Assembly: GCF_000970345.1 (NCBI RefSeq)
Contig: NZ_LAQU01000021.1
Coordinates: 27,325-91,324 of the forward strand
Source of the DNA: Robbsia andropogonis
Lineage (GTDB): Bacteria > Pseudomonadota > Gammaproteobacteria > Burkholderiales > Burkholderiaceae
Length of the DNA: 64,000 bases
Reading direction: 5' to 3'
The notes beneath the pieces were generated by a model. The model searched no databases. It worked only from the letters and a program-made list of their open reading frames with translations, and was not told where the DNA came from. Shown piece after piece: positions 1 to 9,803 of this stretch. Made by a program: the position numbers and the translations under genes. The stretch's first letter is position 1. Each line of letters starts with the position of its first letter.

Positions 1-399
1 CGTCAACGGCGTCTCGTGAAAACTGAATACCATCGCCCCGACGCCAACGATTCCGGACAAGATCGCCGCCACCAATACCACGGCGTTGTAGTTCGACAGC
101 ACCAGATCGTGACGCTTCTCGAACAGACGATCCGAAATGAAACGGGTGAATGACAATTGCAACGGGCCGGTCAATATCAAGCTCAACGCAATGAGATACG
201 TCACCGACACCTGAAACTGCACAATGGCGAATTTCGGTACGACGGTGGCAATGCTCAGCAGACCAATGATCAGAATGCCAAAGATCGACAGAATCAGCGG
301 TCCTGAACTGATCAGCCCCGCGTACGCGTAAGCGCGCGCAGCACCGGCAAGCGTTTCCCGGCGCAAGATCTTGCGCAGTTCGAATCCGATGCCGGCCAT
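1..399 (-). CDS. pelG: PelG, Pel polysaccharide membrane transporter (partial, 5' part only)
   Basis: The first 133 codons of PelG are present; the gene runs off the left edge of the window. The start reads MAGIGFELRKIL, the typical PelG N-terminus, followed by hydrophobic segments (about residues 24-50 and 62-80) containing AYAGLISSGP. PelG is a polytopic inner-membrane protein of the MOP flippase type that works with the PelF glycosyltransferase, PelD and PelE to make and move the Pel polymer across the inner membrane. The ATG directly follows the pelF stop codon (TAAATG), so translation is probably coupled and the ribosome binding site lies inside pelF. It is the seventh gene of a pelABCDEFG operon. 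Nothing can be said about the C-terminal half. Confidence 0.93.
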   Translation of the reverse strand, partial: MAGIGFELRKILRRETLAGAARAYAYAGLISSGPLILSIFGILIIGLLSIATVVPKFAIVQFQVSVTYLIALSLILTGPLQLSFTRFISDRLFEKRHDLVLSNYNAVVLVAAILSGIVGVGAMVFSFHETPLT

Positions 400-2334
400 T
401 TACGTCACACTCCCGGATTCAAGGGATGCGTCATTCCGCGAACGTAAAGCCGGCATGAAGAGCGCTTTCAACCTGGCGGCAATGCGGGCGACGTCACGCT
501 CAGCATCTTCCGCCTCGATCACCTGGCCACTTCGACCGAACCCCATCGGACATTGACCGCCTCCCATCGCATTTACCCGGCCTGGTGTGGTGTCCATCGG
601 AAGACGTGTATTTCCAGCGGCGACAAACGCGTTCAATGCCGCAATACCCGCATCGGTTTTCGCGACGTGCTTATCCCGAGCGCTCGTATTGAACCAGAAA
701 GCAAACCGACGCCGAGACGTCCCACGTTTCGATGCATCACCAGCCCCGCCCCCATCGGAGCCGGAATCATTTCCGCCGGACGGAGCCATCGGCATCGACA
801 GCGTCGGCGCGCGTGACAGCTTGTCGTATAAATCCCGATAGCTGCCCACCATCTGCGCCTTTGTGTAGTATCGGCGTACTCGCGCGATCCCTGCCTGCTG
901 TGCCTCGAGCCACCGGGTTTCGTCGCCGAGCAACGCAACGGTGGCTTGCGCGAACATGGCGGGATTGGCGATTTGCACTACCACGCCGGATGCGCCAAGC
1001 GCGCGGTCAGCTTCATCGTTACCCTCGATCAACTGCCGGCATGAACCGACATCGGTCGTAATAGCGGGAACACCGGACGCGAACCCTTCCAGCAACACCA
1101 GGGGCAACGCTTCGCTGATGGACGTCAGCGCGATCAGGTCGATCTGCGGCATCATGTCGTCGATGCGCTGGAATCCCATGAATTTCAGGCGTGACTGCAA
1201 ACCGAGGCTTTCAACCAAGGCCCGACACTCCTTGGCGTACTCGGGATCCTCTTCTTCCGGTCCGATGATCCACCCCTCGATATCAGGCATTGACCGCGAT
1301 GCGATGAAAATACCGCGAATGAAGGTCTTGATGTCCTTGATGGGAACCACACGCCCAATCAGCCCGACAATCCGGCGGCGCCCTTGCGTACGCTTGGCGA
1401 TCAAAGGCGCGAGCCGTTCGACGTCGATCCCGTTTGGAATGCTGCGGGTGCGCTCCGCGCGCGCGCCGTCGGCGACTTGCCGCAAACGATTCGTCTCATA
1501 TAGCGCGACGATATCCGACGATGCATCGTAAGCAAGTCGGCCGATCGCCTCGAAGAACCGCACCCACAATTCTCGAAAATAACTAACGCGAGAAATATCG
1601 CGTTCGAAGAGCCCACGGTTATCGCGTATCCACTGGCTCTGAAGCAAGTCGATCTTGCGCTCCTTCGTGTAGATGCCGTGTTCCGAGATCAGCAGTGGCC
1701 GTCCCGATCGATAATGCAACAACGCGCCCAGGAAGCCCGCATAGCCCGTCGAGACCGTGTGATATACCTGCGCCTTCGGCACCGTGCGGGCCACCTCGGC
1801 CAGTAACCATAGCGGACGATGCATGGTACGCACCGTCCAGAAATAATCGGTGAATGATGGGTCCGTGCAGAACCGTTCGTAGCGATCGACAATCGATTCC
1901 CATGCACGCCGACTGTTCAGGAAGTGTGCTTCACTCAAGCCCCCATCGGCACTCAACATCGGAATCAAATCGGCAATCAAGCTACCGATCGTCTGCCCCC
2001 CTCGCGGATCACGCATGGCGTCATGCAACGCGGACGCACGTTCAAAGGCATCGTGATTACCGTCCACCGCAAATGGTCGAGCCGCATCGACCGCCACCGG
2101 TGCATACAGGAAGTGCGTCTCTATATGCACCACATTGTCAGGTAACTCATAAGCGGGCGCACCGTAGTCCGACCGCTGGCTTCCAATGAAGACAATCGCG
2201 AAACGGATATCTGGAAATGCACGGATCATCTCGTTCACCCAGCTGGACACGCCACCGCGAACATATGGGAACGTGCCTTCCAGCAACAGGCAGACATCGG
2301 CATGCGCCGATCGACGTTCAGGGAGTGCTTTCAT
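400..2334 (-). CDS. pelF: PelF, GT4-family glycosyltransferase of Pel polysaccharide, with a long C-terminal extension
   Basis: PelF is the cytoplasmic glycosyltransferase that polymerises the Pel backbone from a UDP-sugar. The 644-residue protein starts MKALPERRSA, with the family motif GTFPYVRGGVSSW at residues 20-32. The GT4 catalytic E-x7-E element is E408 to E416 (EALPLVLLE). The chosen ATG overlaps the pelE stop codon (ATGA), which fits tight coupling; an in-frame start further upstream would lie well inside pelE. Known PelF proteins are about 507 residues. Here the catalytic part ends near residue 507 and about 137 further residues follow: a Gly/Ser-rich linker (515-535), a basic stretch and a predicted helix near 605-630. 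I do not recognise the extension as any known domain. Confidence 0.95.
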   Translation of the reverse strand: MKALPERRSAHADVCLLLEGTFPYVRGGVSSWVNEMIRAFPDIRFAIVFIGSQRSDYGAPAYELPDNVVHIETHFLYAPVAVDAARPFAVDGNHDAFERASALHDAMRDPRGGQTIGSLIADLIPMLSADGGLSEAHFLNSRRAWESIVDRYERFCTDPSFTDYFWTVRTMHRPLWLLAEVARTVPKAQVYHTVSTGYAGFLGALLHYRSGRPLLISEHGIYTKERKIDLLQSQWIRDNRGLFERDISRVSYFRELWVRFFEAIGRLAYDASSDIVALYETNRLRQVADGARAERTRSIPNGIDVERLAPLIAKRTQGRRRIVGLIGRVVPIKDIKTFIRGIFIASRSMPDIEGWIIGPEEEDPEYAKECRALVESLGLQSRLKFMGFQRIDDMMPQIDLIALTSISEALPLVLLEGFASGVPAITTDVGSCRQLIEGNDEADRALGASGVVVQIANPAMFAQATVALLGDETRWLEAQQAGIARVRRYYTKAQMVGSYRDLYDKLSRAPTLSMPMAPSGGNDSGSDGGGAGDASKRGTSRRRFAFWFNTSARDKHVAKTDAGIAALNAFVAAGNTRLPMDTTPGRVNAMGGGQCPMGFGRSGQVIEAEDAERDVARIAARLKALFMPALRSRNDASLESGSVT

Positions 2335-3464
2335 GTCGACCAGTACTCCACGACGGGTTTGAAAACAGGCAAGGCATTTCGGCCCCGCAACGCTTCCAGC
2401 AGCACATGCACGGACGCGTAGTCGCGGTTGAGGAAGGCCGCTTCGGCCATCCAAGGCGCCAACCGATCACTCGGGAAACCCAACTCGCGCGCGTGCTCGA
2501 ACGCTTCCCTGGCAAGTACCGGATCACCGTTGACAAGTGCCAGGCGGCCGCGGCGTAACCATAATGCGGCGTCGCCGCCGCCGATCGCGAGCGCGGCCTG
2601 CGCATGCTGGTCCGCCTGTTGCAATGCGTGGGTCTGAACCGCACCCTGCACGATATTTTGATACGCCAATTCGAAATAGAGCTCCGCAAGCAAGCGGTGC
2701 ACGGCTTGCAGTTGCGCTTCATTTGCAGCATAGGCTATCTGCTTACGCGCCGCGAAGATCTTCTGCATGATTTCATTTTCCGCCTGGTCCATCCGACCAT
2801 AAGCGATCAGGCGTACATCCTCCAACGGGTCTGTCAGCAGTTCACGCAGTAAGGGGCTGGTTGTCCGCGTGGGCATCTGCTGAATGGCAACCAGCGCGGA
2901 CAAACGATCCGACGCTGGCACCGCGACATTGGATACGCGAGCCTGCAAGCGGGCGCCACTGCCATGCGTCACTTGAGAGACGAGATTGGAGACAAATGTC
3001 GGACGCGGCACCGATACGATCTGTACGCTCGGTACCCGACCTGGGAACCACTTCGCCCATCCGCAGGCGAACAAGATCACGAAGCCGCCGATCAACGGCA
3101 CAAGGGTGCAAGTCAGCCATAGCAACAGGAACGTGGCCTTGCGGGGAAACCGATACGCAAGCGGCAAGCACTCGCGAAACATGACCGCTTCAGCAAGGCC
3201 CGCGACACATTGCCATCCGAAATACAGCAGGAACGGCGTGCGATCGCTCGAGACGTCGATACCGCGCACCAAAATGGAGACAGCAACTGATTGCGCGATG
3301 ATCGTGCCGACAAAACCCAACACGAAAAGCAATATGCGCCGGGCACGTTTTTCCTCGGCATGCGCGGTGCCGACTGGGTCGTTGGCATCACGATGCCCTG
3401 TCTCAGACGGAGCAGGTGCCCCAGCTTCTCCGGTGGCCCGATCGGTAGGGGTTGGCTTAGTCAT
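2331..3464 (-). CDS. pelE: PelE, inner-membrane TPR protein of the Pel system
   Basis: PelE is an inner-membrane protein with a cytoplasmic tetratricopeptide region that helps assemble the PelDEFG synthase complex. The 377-residue product has an N-terminal charged region, hydrophobic segments near residues 44-67 (LLFVLGFVGTIIAQ) and 110-138 (FLLLWLTCTLVPLIGG), then a soluble helical region with TPR-like repeats (about 225-365, for example ALWLRRGRLALVNGDP). A TTG lies one codon upstream, but ATG at 3464 is preferred. The gene overlaps the pelD stop by 8 bp and the pelF start by 4 bp. Sequence conservation in PelE is low, so the name rests partly on position in the pel operon and on topology. 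Confidence 0.88.
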   Translation of the reverse strand: MTKPTPTDRATGEAGAPAPSETGHRDANDPVGTAHAEEKRARRILLFVLGFVGTIIAQSVAVSILVRGIDVSSDRTPFLLYFGWQCVAGLAEAVMFRECLPLAYRFPRKATFLLLWLTCTLVPLIGGFVILFACGWAKWFPGRVPSVQIVSVPRPTFVSNLVSQVTHGSGARLQARVSNVAVPASDRLSALVAIQQMPTRTTSPLLRELLTDPLEDVRLIAYGRMDQAENEIMQKIFAARKQIAYAANEAQLQAVHRLLAELYFELAYQNIVQGAVQTHALQQADQHAQAALAIGGGDAALWLRRGRLALVNGDPVLAREAFEHARELGFPSDRLAPWMAEAAFLNRDYASVHVLLEALRGRNALPVFKPVVEYWST

Positions 3465-4899
3465 CAACGCCGCTGAGGGTCAGAATACGTTGTAAAGCCA
3501 GCGCCGGGTCCAAGTCTCCGAGCAACTGTGTGTGCACGGCGACACGCGCGGTTTCAAGGTCCATCGCAAACTGCGCGCGCAAGCTGGATTCGATCCGCGC
3601 CAGATACCCGTTGATGCCGCCCATGTCGGTGACCGGCATCAGGTTTACGACGATCGAGTGCTCGGCCGTCTGGATTTCCCAGAAAACATCCAACGCCCGT
3701 CGTCGGCGCGAAACATGCTCGAACAGCGAGTCGCTGGCTTCGGTCCGCGGGAACGTCAACGATACCAGTGATGAATGTACGCCGGTACGCGCCGCCATTC
3801 GCCCGAGGCGGCTTAATTCGAGCGCGAACTCCACAGGACAATCGGGCACCACGTCAATGACGTGGCGCACCAGTTCGGCATGCTCCAGACCATCGCCAAA
3901 ATAACCAAGCAATACCTGGATCAACTGTAGGTTGTCAAATGTCAGCGACAGGAATGGCATCCGTCTGATCACCAACACACCACGAATCGAGCCGTCGGCC
4001 GCCAACAACGGCGCACAGACCAAATAGAGGCTATCAGGCAATTCCCCCTCGTCCATTTTCAAATGGGCGAGCGCGCCGTTCTCCAATGCATGCGTGATCA
4101 GTGCATCGCCGGGCACCAGGTCGAACGGATCGCCCACGATGGCCATCGCGACGGTGCTGACACGGCCATTGCGCACGGTATAAAACGCGGCCTGTTCGAG
4201 ACGACAGATCGGCGCGATATACCGCATCAACTGTTCGGCCGACATCTTACTTTCACCGGGGTCTTGCAAGCCGCCTTGCACCGACATCCTCCGCAGCTCG
4301 ACGATCGAGTCGCGCAAGGTCGTTGGCTGCGACAGCAGGTCCTTTTCGAGACGATCGTGCGACATCCGCAACAAGTAATGATTGTTCGTCAGCGCGACGA
4401 GTCGATCGCTGAGATAGTCGTTTTTCGCACCGGCCTGGATGGCACGGGCACCCCACGTATCACCGAAATGGCCGACGACGATCACCTGCACCATCCCACC
4501 GGCGAAGAATCCCACCGGGAACGCACCGCTTCCTACACCCGAGTGTCCTATCAACACCCATTCCACCAGCATGAAGGCCCCTCCGAACAGCCCGAGCAAT
4601 GTGCCATAGCGCAACGCCAGCACCATTGGCGCCAACCATATCCACGGGAATGCCGCAGCCAGGGCGAGCGGATCATGAGGACGCAGCATGGCCAGGATCG
4701 TCAGGACGATCAGCATGAAGGCGGCACTTTCCACCAACGCGAACGGACGCTGCACCGCCGGCGCGATCATGCGCCGGATGCGGCCGACGTTACCGAAGGC
4801 GCCGGTCTTTCGCAGCGCGCTACCCTCCGTGGGTGCGTCGGCGGCACCTGCGGTGCGCCCTTCGCCCTTGGACGCCTGCTGTGGCGTGGGAATGGCCAT
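3457..4899 (-). CDS. pelD: PelD, c-di-GMP receptor of the Pel system
   Basis: PelD is the inner-membrane c-di-GMP receptor that activates Pel polymerisation. The 480-residue protein has a cytoplasmic N-terminus, about four membrane segments between residues 54 and 145, a GAF-like region (about 190-330) and a C-terminal degenerate GGDEF domain. An RxxD inhibitory-site motif is visible as RALD at residues 401-404, the element that binds c-di-GMP in characterised PelD. No active GGDEF signature is visible, so it should be a receptor and not a cyclase. The ATG at 4899 lies 41 bp after pelC, and the end overlaps pelE. Length is close to the 455 residues of the Pseudomonas protein. Confidence 0.94.
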   Translation of the reverse strand: MAIPTPQQASKGEGRTAGAADAPTEGSALRKTGAFGNVGRIRRMIAPAVQRPFALVESAAFMLIVLTILAMLRPHDPLALAAAFPWIWLAPMVLALRYGTLLGLFGGAFMLVEWVLIGHSGVGSGAFPVGFFAGGMVQVIVVGHFGDTWGARAIQAGAKNDYLSDRLVALTNNHYLLRMSHDRLEKDLLSQPTTLRDSIVELRRMSVQGGLQDPGESKMSAEQLMRYIAPICRLEQAAFYTVRNGRVSTVAMAIVGDPFDLVPGDALITHALENGALAHLKMDEGELPDSLYLVCAPLLAADGSIRGVLVIRRMPFLSLTFDNLQLIQVLLGYFGDGLEHAELVRHVIDVVPDCPVEFALELSRLGRMAARTGVHSSLVSLTFPRTEASDSLFEHVSRRRRALDVFWEIQTAEHSIVVNLMPVTDMGGINGYLARIESSLRAQFAMDLETARVAVHTQLLGDLDPALALQRILTLSGVDD

Positions 4900-4940
4900 G
4901 ATGTATCCGTCTATTCCGTTGGAACCTGCCGTGTCGCCGA

Positions 4941-5492
4941 TCAGCGTTGCCGCGCCAGCGGCGCCAGCGTCTTGAAGATCAAGCGCGTGGCAACCGTCGA
5001 CAGGCTCGAACGGCTGAAGCCGCTCTTCGTCCCCGTGGCGCTCCAGACCACCTTGCCGGAATCCACATCGGTCAGTTCGTATGTCACCCCCACGACCGGC
5101 TCGCCGTCCACGCCGGTCTTATAACGCCACTCTTCCACCGCGCCACTCAATACATAACGTGCCTTCTGCGTACGTGCCCACGTCATCGTACGCTCGACAT
5201 CCGCCCGGGCGCTTGCCGTGAACAATGCACTGGCGCTGCCATTGCCCGTTGCAACCGGCGCAAGGCGCACGTCGATACCGGATGCCCGCAGCGCATTGGC
5301 CGTAATGGACTCGGCGCTATGTCCGGCATCGGGCGTCTCCGTAAAGTTTGCCATCGTCGCCAGCACGATCTGGTCACTGCCGCTCAGGGCCGGCGCACCA
5401 CTTTGCCGCACGGTTCCGCACGCCGCCAACGCGACGGCCAGCATTATCACCGTTGCGGCCTGTGCGCCGCGCTGCATCAGTTTCGTCATCAT
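4941..5492 (-). CDS. pelC: PelC, outer-membrane lipoprotein of the Pel exporter
   Basis: PelC is a small lipoprotein that forms a ring at the periplasmic face of the outer membrane and funnels Pel towards PelB. The 183-residue product has a lipoprotein signal with lipobox LAAC (residues 22-25, Cys25), followed by a compact alpha/beta region. The C-terminal part contains WSATGTKSGFSRSSLS, like other PelC proteins. Two consecutive Met codons begin the ORF, so the true start may be 5489. The gene lies 69 bp after pelB and 41 bp before pelD in the operon. Length is close to the 172 residues of the Pseudomonas protein. Confidence 0.93.
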   Translation of the reverse strand: MMTKLMQRGAQAATVIMLAVALAACGTVRQSGAPALSGSDQIVLATMANFTETPDAGHSAESITANALRASGIDVRLAPVATGNGSASALFTASARADVERTMTWARTQKARYVLSGAVEEWRYKTGVDGEPVVGVTYELTDVDSGKVVWSATGTKSGFSRSSLSTVATRLIFKTLAPLARQR

Positions 5493-5561
5493 GTCTCGAC
5501 TTCCTCGCTTGTCGTCACTTACGGTCGTTACGTACTGTCGCCTACCTCAACAACGTCACGC

Positions 5562-8500
5562 CTAATAAAAATAGATATAGTTGACGCCCATCAGCGTCAC
5601 CGCCGTACCCACACCGGATACCTGCTGGCGCGAGAAATAAAACACCAGCCGATCGCCGCCAAATACTGATCCGCCGATACCCACGCTTGCCTGAGGGCCC
5701 CAGCCCTGATTCGAGTCGTGCACGATGCCAATATCGGCGTACGGACGCCACGACCGCGAATACGTGTCGCGCGCATCGGTGCCAAAGCCGATGAAGGCGC
5801 CGTATTGCGTATAACTCTGCGGCATCACGGTGGCCGACGTCGGCGTGCCGGCATCCGACGGGATCAAGCGACCCAACAAGCCGTCAGGCGATCCGCTCGC
5901 GTGATAGTCCCCCCGCACACCGATCACACGCACCGTGTAATCAGGATAGGTCGTCCGGACGCGATATCCCAATTCCGCGGACACGTTGGTGCCGCTACCC
6001 ACATTATTCCGGGCTTGACTGTAGTAACGCGCTGCTTCGAACGTGGCCGATGCGTAAATCCGGTTCGTCGCATTCCACCGAGCACTGACGGTGGCATTGT
6101 CCTTGACGCCCCCCACCGATAGAATTTGCGATTCGTTTGCCGCCTGATCCCGCCCAAGGCTGACCTGGCCGGACAAGACGCCGCCCCGGTTCACCTCGGC
6201 CGACACCGACATCGGATAGACGGTCGACGCGCCATGGCGAACCCCTGCGCTTGCTTGCACAGCCGTCGATTGCGTCTGGCGTCGCACATACACGCTCGTG
6301 GTGGTATCGAGGCCTGGAACGTTGGTCAACTGCGTGCTGTCGGCCGAACGTTGAAAACGTTGGACGTTGTCGACGCCTACCATGTAATGCTCGCCAATCT
6401 TCACACTGCCCGACGCGCGCTGTTCAATCGTATCCAAAGGGTGCGCCGTCGTGCTGTCGACACCGGCGCTCAACGACTGCGGCCAGTTCATCGCGGTATC
6501 GAGCAAACGGTTGTGCAACACGTCCGACGCCGACGCGCCATCGAGCCCCCGATAGGCCAATTGTTCCGCCTGCGCCGGACGATCCAGCGCGATGGCCGCG
6601 TCAATGGCGCCAGTGACCGACAAATTACCTTTTCCCTGATCCAATAACTGCTGGATGCGGGGCTTGTCATCATCGGCCAGCGCAATGGCCATCGCCTGTT
6701 CCCGCGGAATCATCAACGCACCGGCGTACTGTCGCGCGAGCCAGCGGCGTGCAATGCCATTGCCTTCATGTGACAAGGCCCATGCCAGTGCCACATCCTT
6801 TGCCACCGACGACGTTAACTTGTCGCTGGCAACGTCTTTGCCAGCGGCGCCGACGTCGGTCGCTGCATCGGCGGCGGCGAACCCCGTACCACGCAGCGCC
6901 GCGCGTAAGGGCGCCAACCCCGGCGGATCGCCGATCATCGACGCGCGTGCCGCATTCGCCTGGCCTGTCATGTCGCGGCGACCGGCGTCGCTGTCCAGCA
7001 CATCGCGCAACAAGGCGCGCGACGCATCGGCATTCTCAAAAATCGCGGCCAGCGAGGCCTGCTGGCCGATGATCTGTTCGCGCGCCTCGGCTTCTGCGGC
7101 AAGACGTCCCGACGTTGGCCGCCCACCAGCGTCCGTCGCGGTACGTTGCACGCCCAGCGGGCCGGAACCATCGCCACCTTTTGCCATGGCATCACGCATG
7201 CCGCGCCACACCGTGCGGCGCAGTGTCCAGGCCTGCTCGTCGTGACCAGCCTGGTCCAACGCCTCCGCATACGCCATCAGCCACAGCGGATCACGCGACA
7301 TCGATGCCGCCTGCAAGCGGAAATAACGCAACGCGGCATCGGGGCGATTCAAGCGCAATTGCGCAGCGGCAAATGGTCCCCACAATGGTGGCGCGGACTG
7401 AACGCCATCCGGCCAGGTAGCCAATGCACGACGGATATCGTCATTCGTGCCGTAGTCAACGAGCGACCAGAGCCAGGACACTTGCACGTCCTGCGTTGCA
7501 CCAGGCAGCTTGACGGCGCGATCGAGATCCGCCAATGCCTTGTCCGGTGCGCCGATCGCCCGATAGTAATCGGAGCGCACGCGCAGGAATTGCGGATCGC
7601 TCTCCAACGGCGGCAGACGATCGGGCGCAATGCCGTCGAGAAGATCCCTGGCAGCGTCAAGCGCCCGGGCATCCGTGTAGTAATGCAACGCCGCCTGCAA
7701 CGATTGCGACGAGTGATCCAAACGATACTGTGCCTCCGCGGTGCGCGCGGCATCGATCGGGAATGGATCGTAGAAGAACGTCATCGCGGCAAGATCATCC
7801 GGCACCACCTTGCCGGTCGCCAATAAACGTCGGTACGCGTCATTGGCAATCTCATCCTTTTGCTGGAGTCGGGCGAGTTCCGCCACTGCCCGCCAATAGA
7901 GGGCGGCATTGTCATCGTTGGCGGCAATATTTCCGCGCACCGACACCAATGTCTGCAACGCGGTTGCGTAATCGCCGTGACGATACTGCAGGTTGGCCAT
8001 GCGCAACGCGTGTTCCGCATTCGCGGGGTCGCGGCGCAACAGATCCTGATACGTCGCAATGGCGTCGTCGTCATGACCCGCACGCGTCTGCAGGGTCGCC
8101 ATCCGGCTCTCCACGGCAATCAACGCCGCGCCACGCCGTACTTTCATCCGGGCCTTCAGATACGCAATGCCATCGTCGGGACGACCCAGTCGCTCATAGG
8201 TCGCCGTAACCGCATCCAGCAGTTTCAAGTCGTCAGGACGGGCGTTCGATGCCCGGGTTACCGCGGCCAGATAGGCATGATCGTCATTCAGCATCGGTGC
8301 TAGGCGCAGGACGTTCTGCCAGCCTTCGGGGTCCTGCGTACGCTCCGCGTAAGCCATCCACATCTGCAACGCAACGGTTGGCGCACGGTTCCATTCGGCA
8401 ACCTGCGCCAGGCGACGGGTCCAGATCGGATCATCCGGATGCTTTGCTAGCTGTTCGTTGGCAAGGCGTTGCGCACTGGCCAAATCGCTTGCCTCAAGGA

Positions 8501-9803
8501 ACGATTGGTACAGCAGGGAGGGCACATCGCCCTCATGTCCCACTCCTGACTGCGCCGCGTCCGACGCCGCCGTGGGCTTGGTCGCCCCCGTGTTGGCCGG
8601 CGGCACGCCGGGCACCGCCGATGCGGCCTGCGGCTTCACTGGGCCATCCGACGACGTATTGGTCGCGGCCCGGATTCGGTTCGGGTCACGCGGGTCCACG
8701 ACAAACTGTACCCGGACAATCGCCCCTTCTGCCTCGTCCATCGCCGTGCGAGGCGCCGCAGGCGAGCGCGCGCGCACACGGTAGCCGGCAGGATGCGTGC
8801 CGTCCAGATACCCGCCCTCACGCGCCGCATGCAGCGAGGGTCTGGCCAAGCCGAGCGCGTCATACCACGCGCCGGACATGACAATAATCCGGCTGCCGTG
8901 CCCATCATCTTTTATCTCCGGCGCGGCGGCCAGCAATGCCGCATCCGGTGCAGGGGTCGCCTGCGCGTATCCGGCCAGGGCCTTCGCATATCGGTCGACC
9001 CGATCGGTCGCCCGGGCCGCGCGCGCGAGATTCAACAGCACGATAAGCACCTGCCGATCGTGCATGAATGCACCGCCATAGCGGTCAGCAGCGCCCAATG
9101 CAGCGTCGAGCATATTGCCGGACTGCAGCACACGGATGCCGGCGATGAAACAGCGGCGCTGCTCGTTGACATCCGTCGCCCGCTGCTGCGCGCGGAACCA
9201 GCCGTCGGCGGCGGTACGATAGTCGCCGTCGAACATGGCATAGCGGATCACCTCGGCGTTCCAGCGCTGGGCATTCGCCTTGTCCTGATTTTCGAGGCGG
9301 GCATATAACTGCTTGGCCACCTGCTGCGCATTCGTCGACGCCGCGGTCGCCGCCAGACGCTGCAGTTCCGGCGTCGACCAGTTCAGTCGCGCGGCATCCG
9401 CCAGCTCCTGGCGCACGATATTCAACTTCACGGCTCGCCCCGGATCGCTTTCCTTCAACGCGTTGGCAGTCCGGACATCTACGGCGATCTTCAACAGCAC
9501 GGCGGTGCGCTTGACCCCGTCACCAGGCATGGTCGCCAGCCGATTGGCGATATTCCGCGCATCGTTGTCACGTCCTACCTCGTAATACTGGTTCCCGAGG
9601 AAAGTCAGCAAATCGACGTCGGTGGGCTTCGAACGCAGCAACGCTTCGAGATACGCGATGCTTAGCGCCGTAGGCGAATCGGTCGCCGCCAGACGCGCCT
9701 GGATACCGCCCCGCGGATGCGCGACATAGAGCAAGCCGACGACGGAAACCGACATCACACCGACAAGCCAGGTAGGCGCGATGCGCAGACGTTTAGCGGC
9801 CAC
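5562..9803 (-). CDS. pelB: PelB, TPR scaffold plus outer-membrane beta-barrel for Pel export
   Basis: PelB is the outer-membrane export channel of the Pel system; its periplasmic TPR superhelix binds PelA and guides the polymer. The 1413-residue protein starts at a GTG and has one N-terminal membrane anchor (about residues 11-28). A very long helical repeat region of TPR type follows to about residue 1080. The C-terminal third has alternating beta-strand patterns and ends in aromatic residues (NYIYFY), as expected for a barrel. The start overlaps the pelA stop by 11 bp. It is about 220 residues longer than Pseudomonas PelB. A Pro/Ala/Thr-rich insert around residues 385-425 (near 8530-8650) accounts for part of this. 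Confidence 0.94.
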   Translation of the reverse strand: MAAKRLRIAPTWLVGVMSVSVVGLLYVAHPRGGIQARLAATDSPTALSIAYLEALLRSKPTDVDLLTFLGNQYYEVGRDNDARNIANRLATMPGDGVKRTAVLLKIAVDVRTANALKESDPGRAVKLNIVRQELADAARLNWSTPELQRLAATAASTNAQQVAKQLYARLENQDKANAQRWNAEVIRYAMFDGDYRTAADGWFRAQQRATDVNEQRRCFIAGIRVLQSGNMLDAALGAADRYGGAFMHDRQVLIVLLNLARAARATDRVDRYAKALAGYAQATPAPDAALLAAAPEIKDDGHGSRIIVMSGAWYDALGLARPSLHAAREGGYLDGTHPAGYRVRARSPAAPRTAMDEAEGAIVRVQFVVDPRDPNRIRAATNTSSDGPVKPQAASAVPGVPPANTGATKPTAASDAAQSGVGHEGDVPSLLYQSFLEASDLASAQRLANEQLAKHPDDPIWTRRLAQVAEWNRAPTVALQMWMAYAERTQDPEGWQNVLRLAPMLNDDHAYLAAVTRASNARPDDLKLLDAVTATYERLGRPDDGIAYLKARMKVRRGAALIAVESRMATLQTRAGHDDDAIATYQDLLRRDPANAEHALRMANLQYRHGDYATALQTLVSVRGNIAANDDNAALYWRAVAELARLQQKDEIANDAYRRLLATGKVVPDDLAAMTFFYDPFPIDAARTAEAQYRLDHSSQSLQAALHYYTDARALDAARDLLDGIAPDRLPPLESDPQFLRVRSDYYRAIGAPDKALADLDRAVKLPGATQDVQVSWLWSLVDYGTNDDIRRALATWPDGVQSAPPLWGPFAAAQLRLNRPDAALRYFRLQAASMSRDPLWLMAYAEALDQAGHDEQAWTLRRTVWRGMRDAMAKGGDGSGPLGVQRTATDAGGRPTSGRLAAEAEAREQIIGQQASLAAIFENADASRALLRDVLDSDAGRRDMTGQANAARASMIGDPPGLAPLRAALRGTGFAAADAATDVGAAGKDVASDKLTSSVAKDVALAWALSHEGNGIARRWLARQYAGALMIPREQAMAIALADDDKPRIQQLLDQGKGNLSVTGAIDAAIALDRPAQAEQLAYRGLDGASASDVLHNRLLDTAMNWPQSLSAGVDSTTAHPLDTIEQRASGSVKIGEHYMVGVDNVQRFQRSADSTQLTNVPGLDTTTSVYVRRQTQSTAVQASAGVRHGASTVYPMSVSAEVNRGGVLSGQVSLGRDQAANESQILSVGGVKDNATVSARWNATNRIYASATFEAARYYSQARNNVGSGTNVSAELGYRVRTTYPDYTVRVIGVRGDYHASGSPDGLLGRLIPSDAGTPTSATVMPQSYTQYGAFIGFGTDARDTYSRSWRPYADIGIVHDSNQGWGPQASVGIGGSVFGGDRLVFYFSRQQVSGVGTAVTLMGVNYIYFY

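Noticed and set aside
4063..5124. 353-codon plus-strand frame opposite pelD/pelC
   Set aside because: Shadow of pelD; His/Gln/Arg-rich with no homology and no ribosome-binding site.
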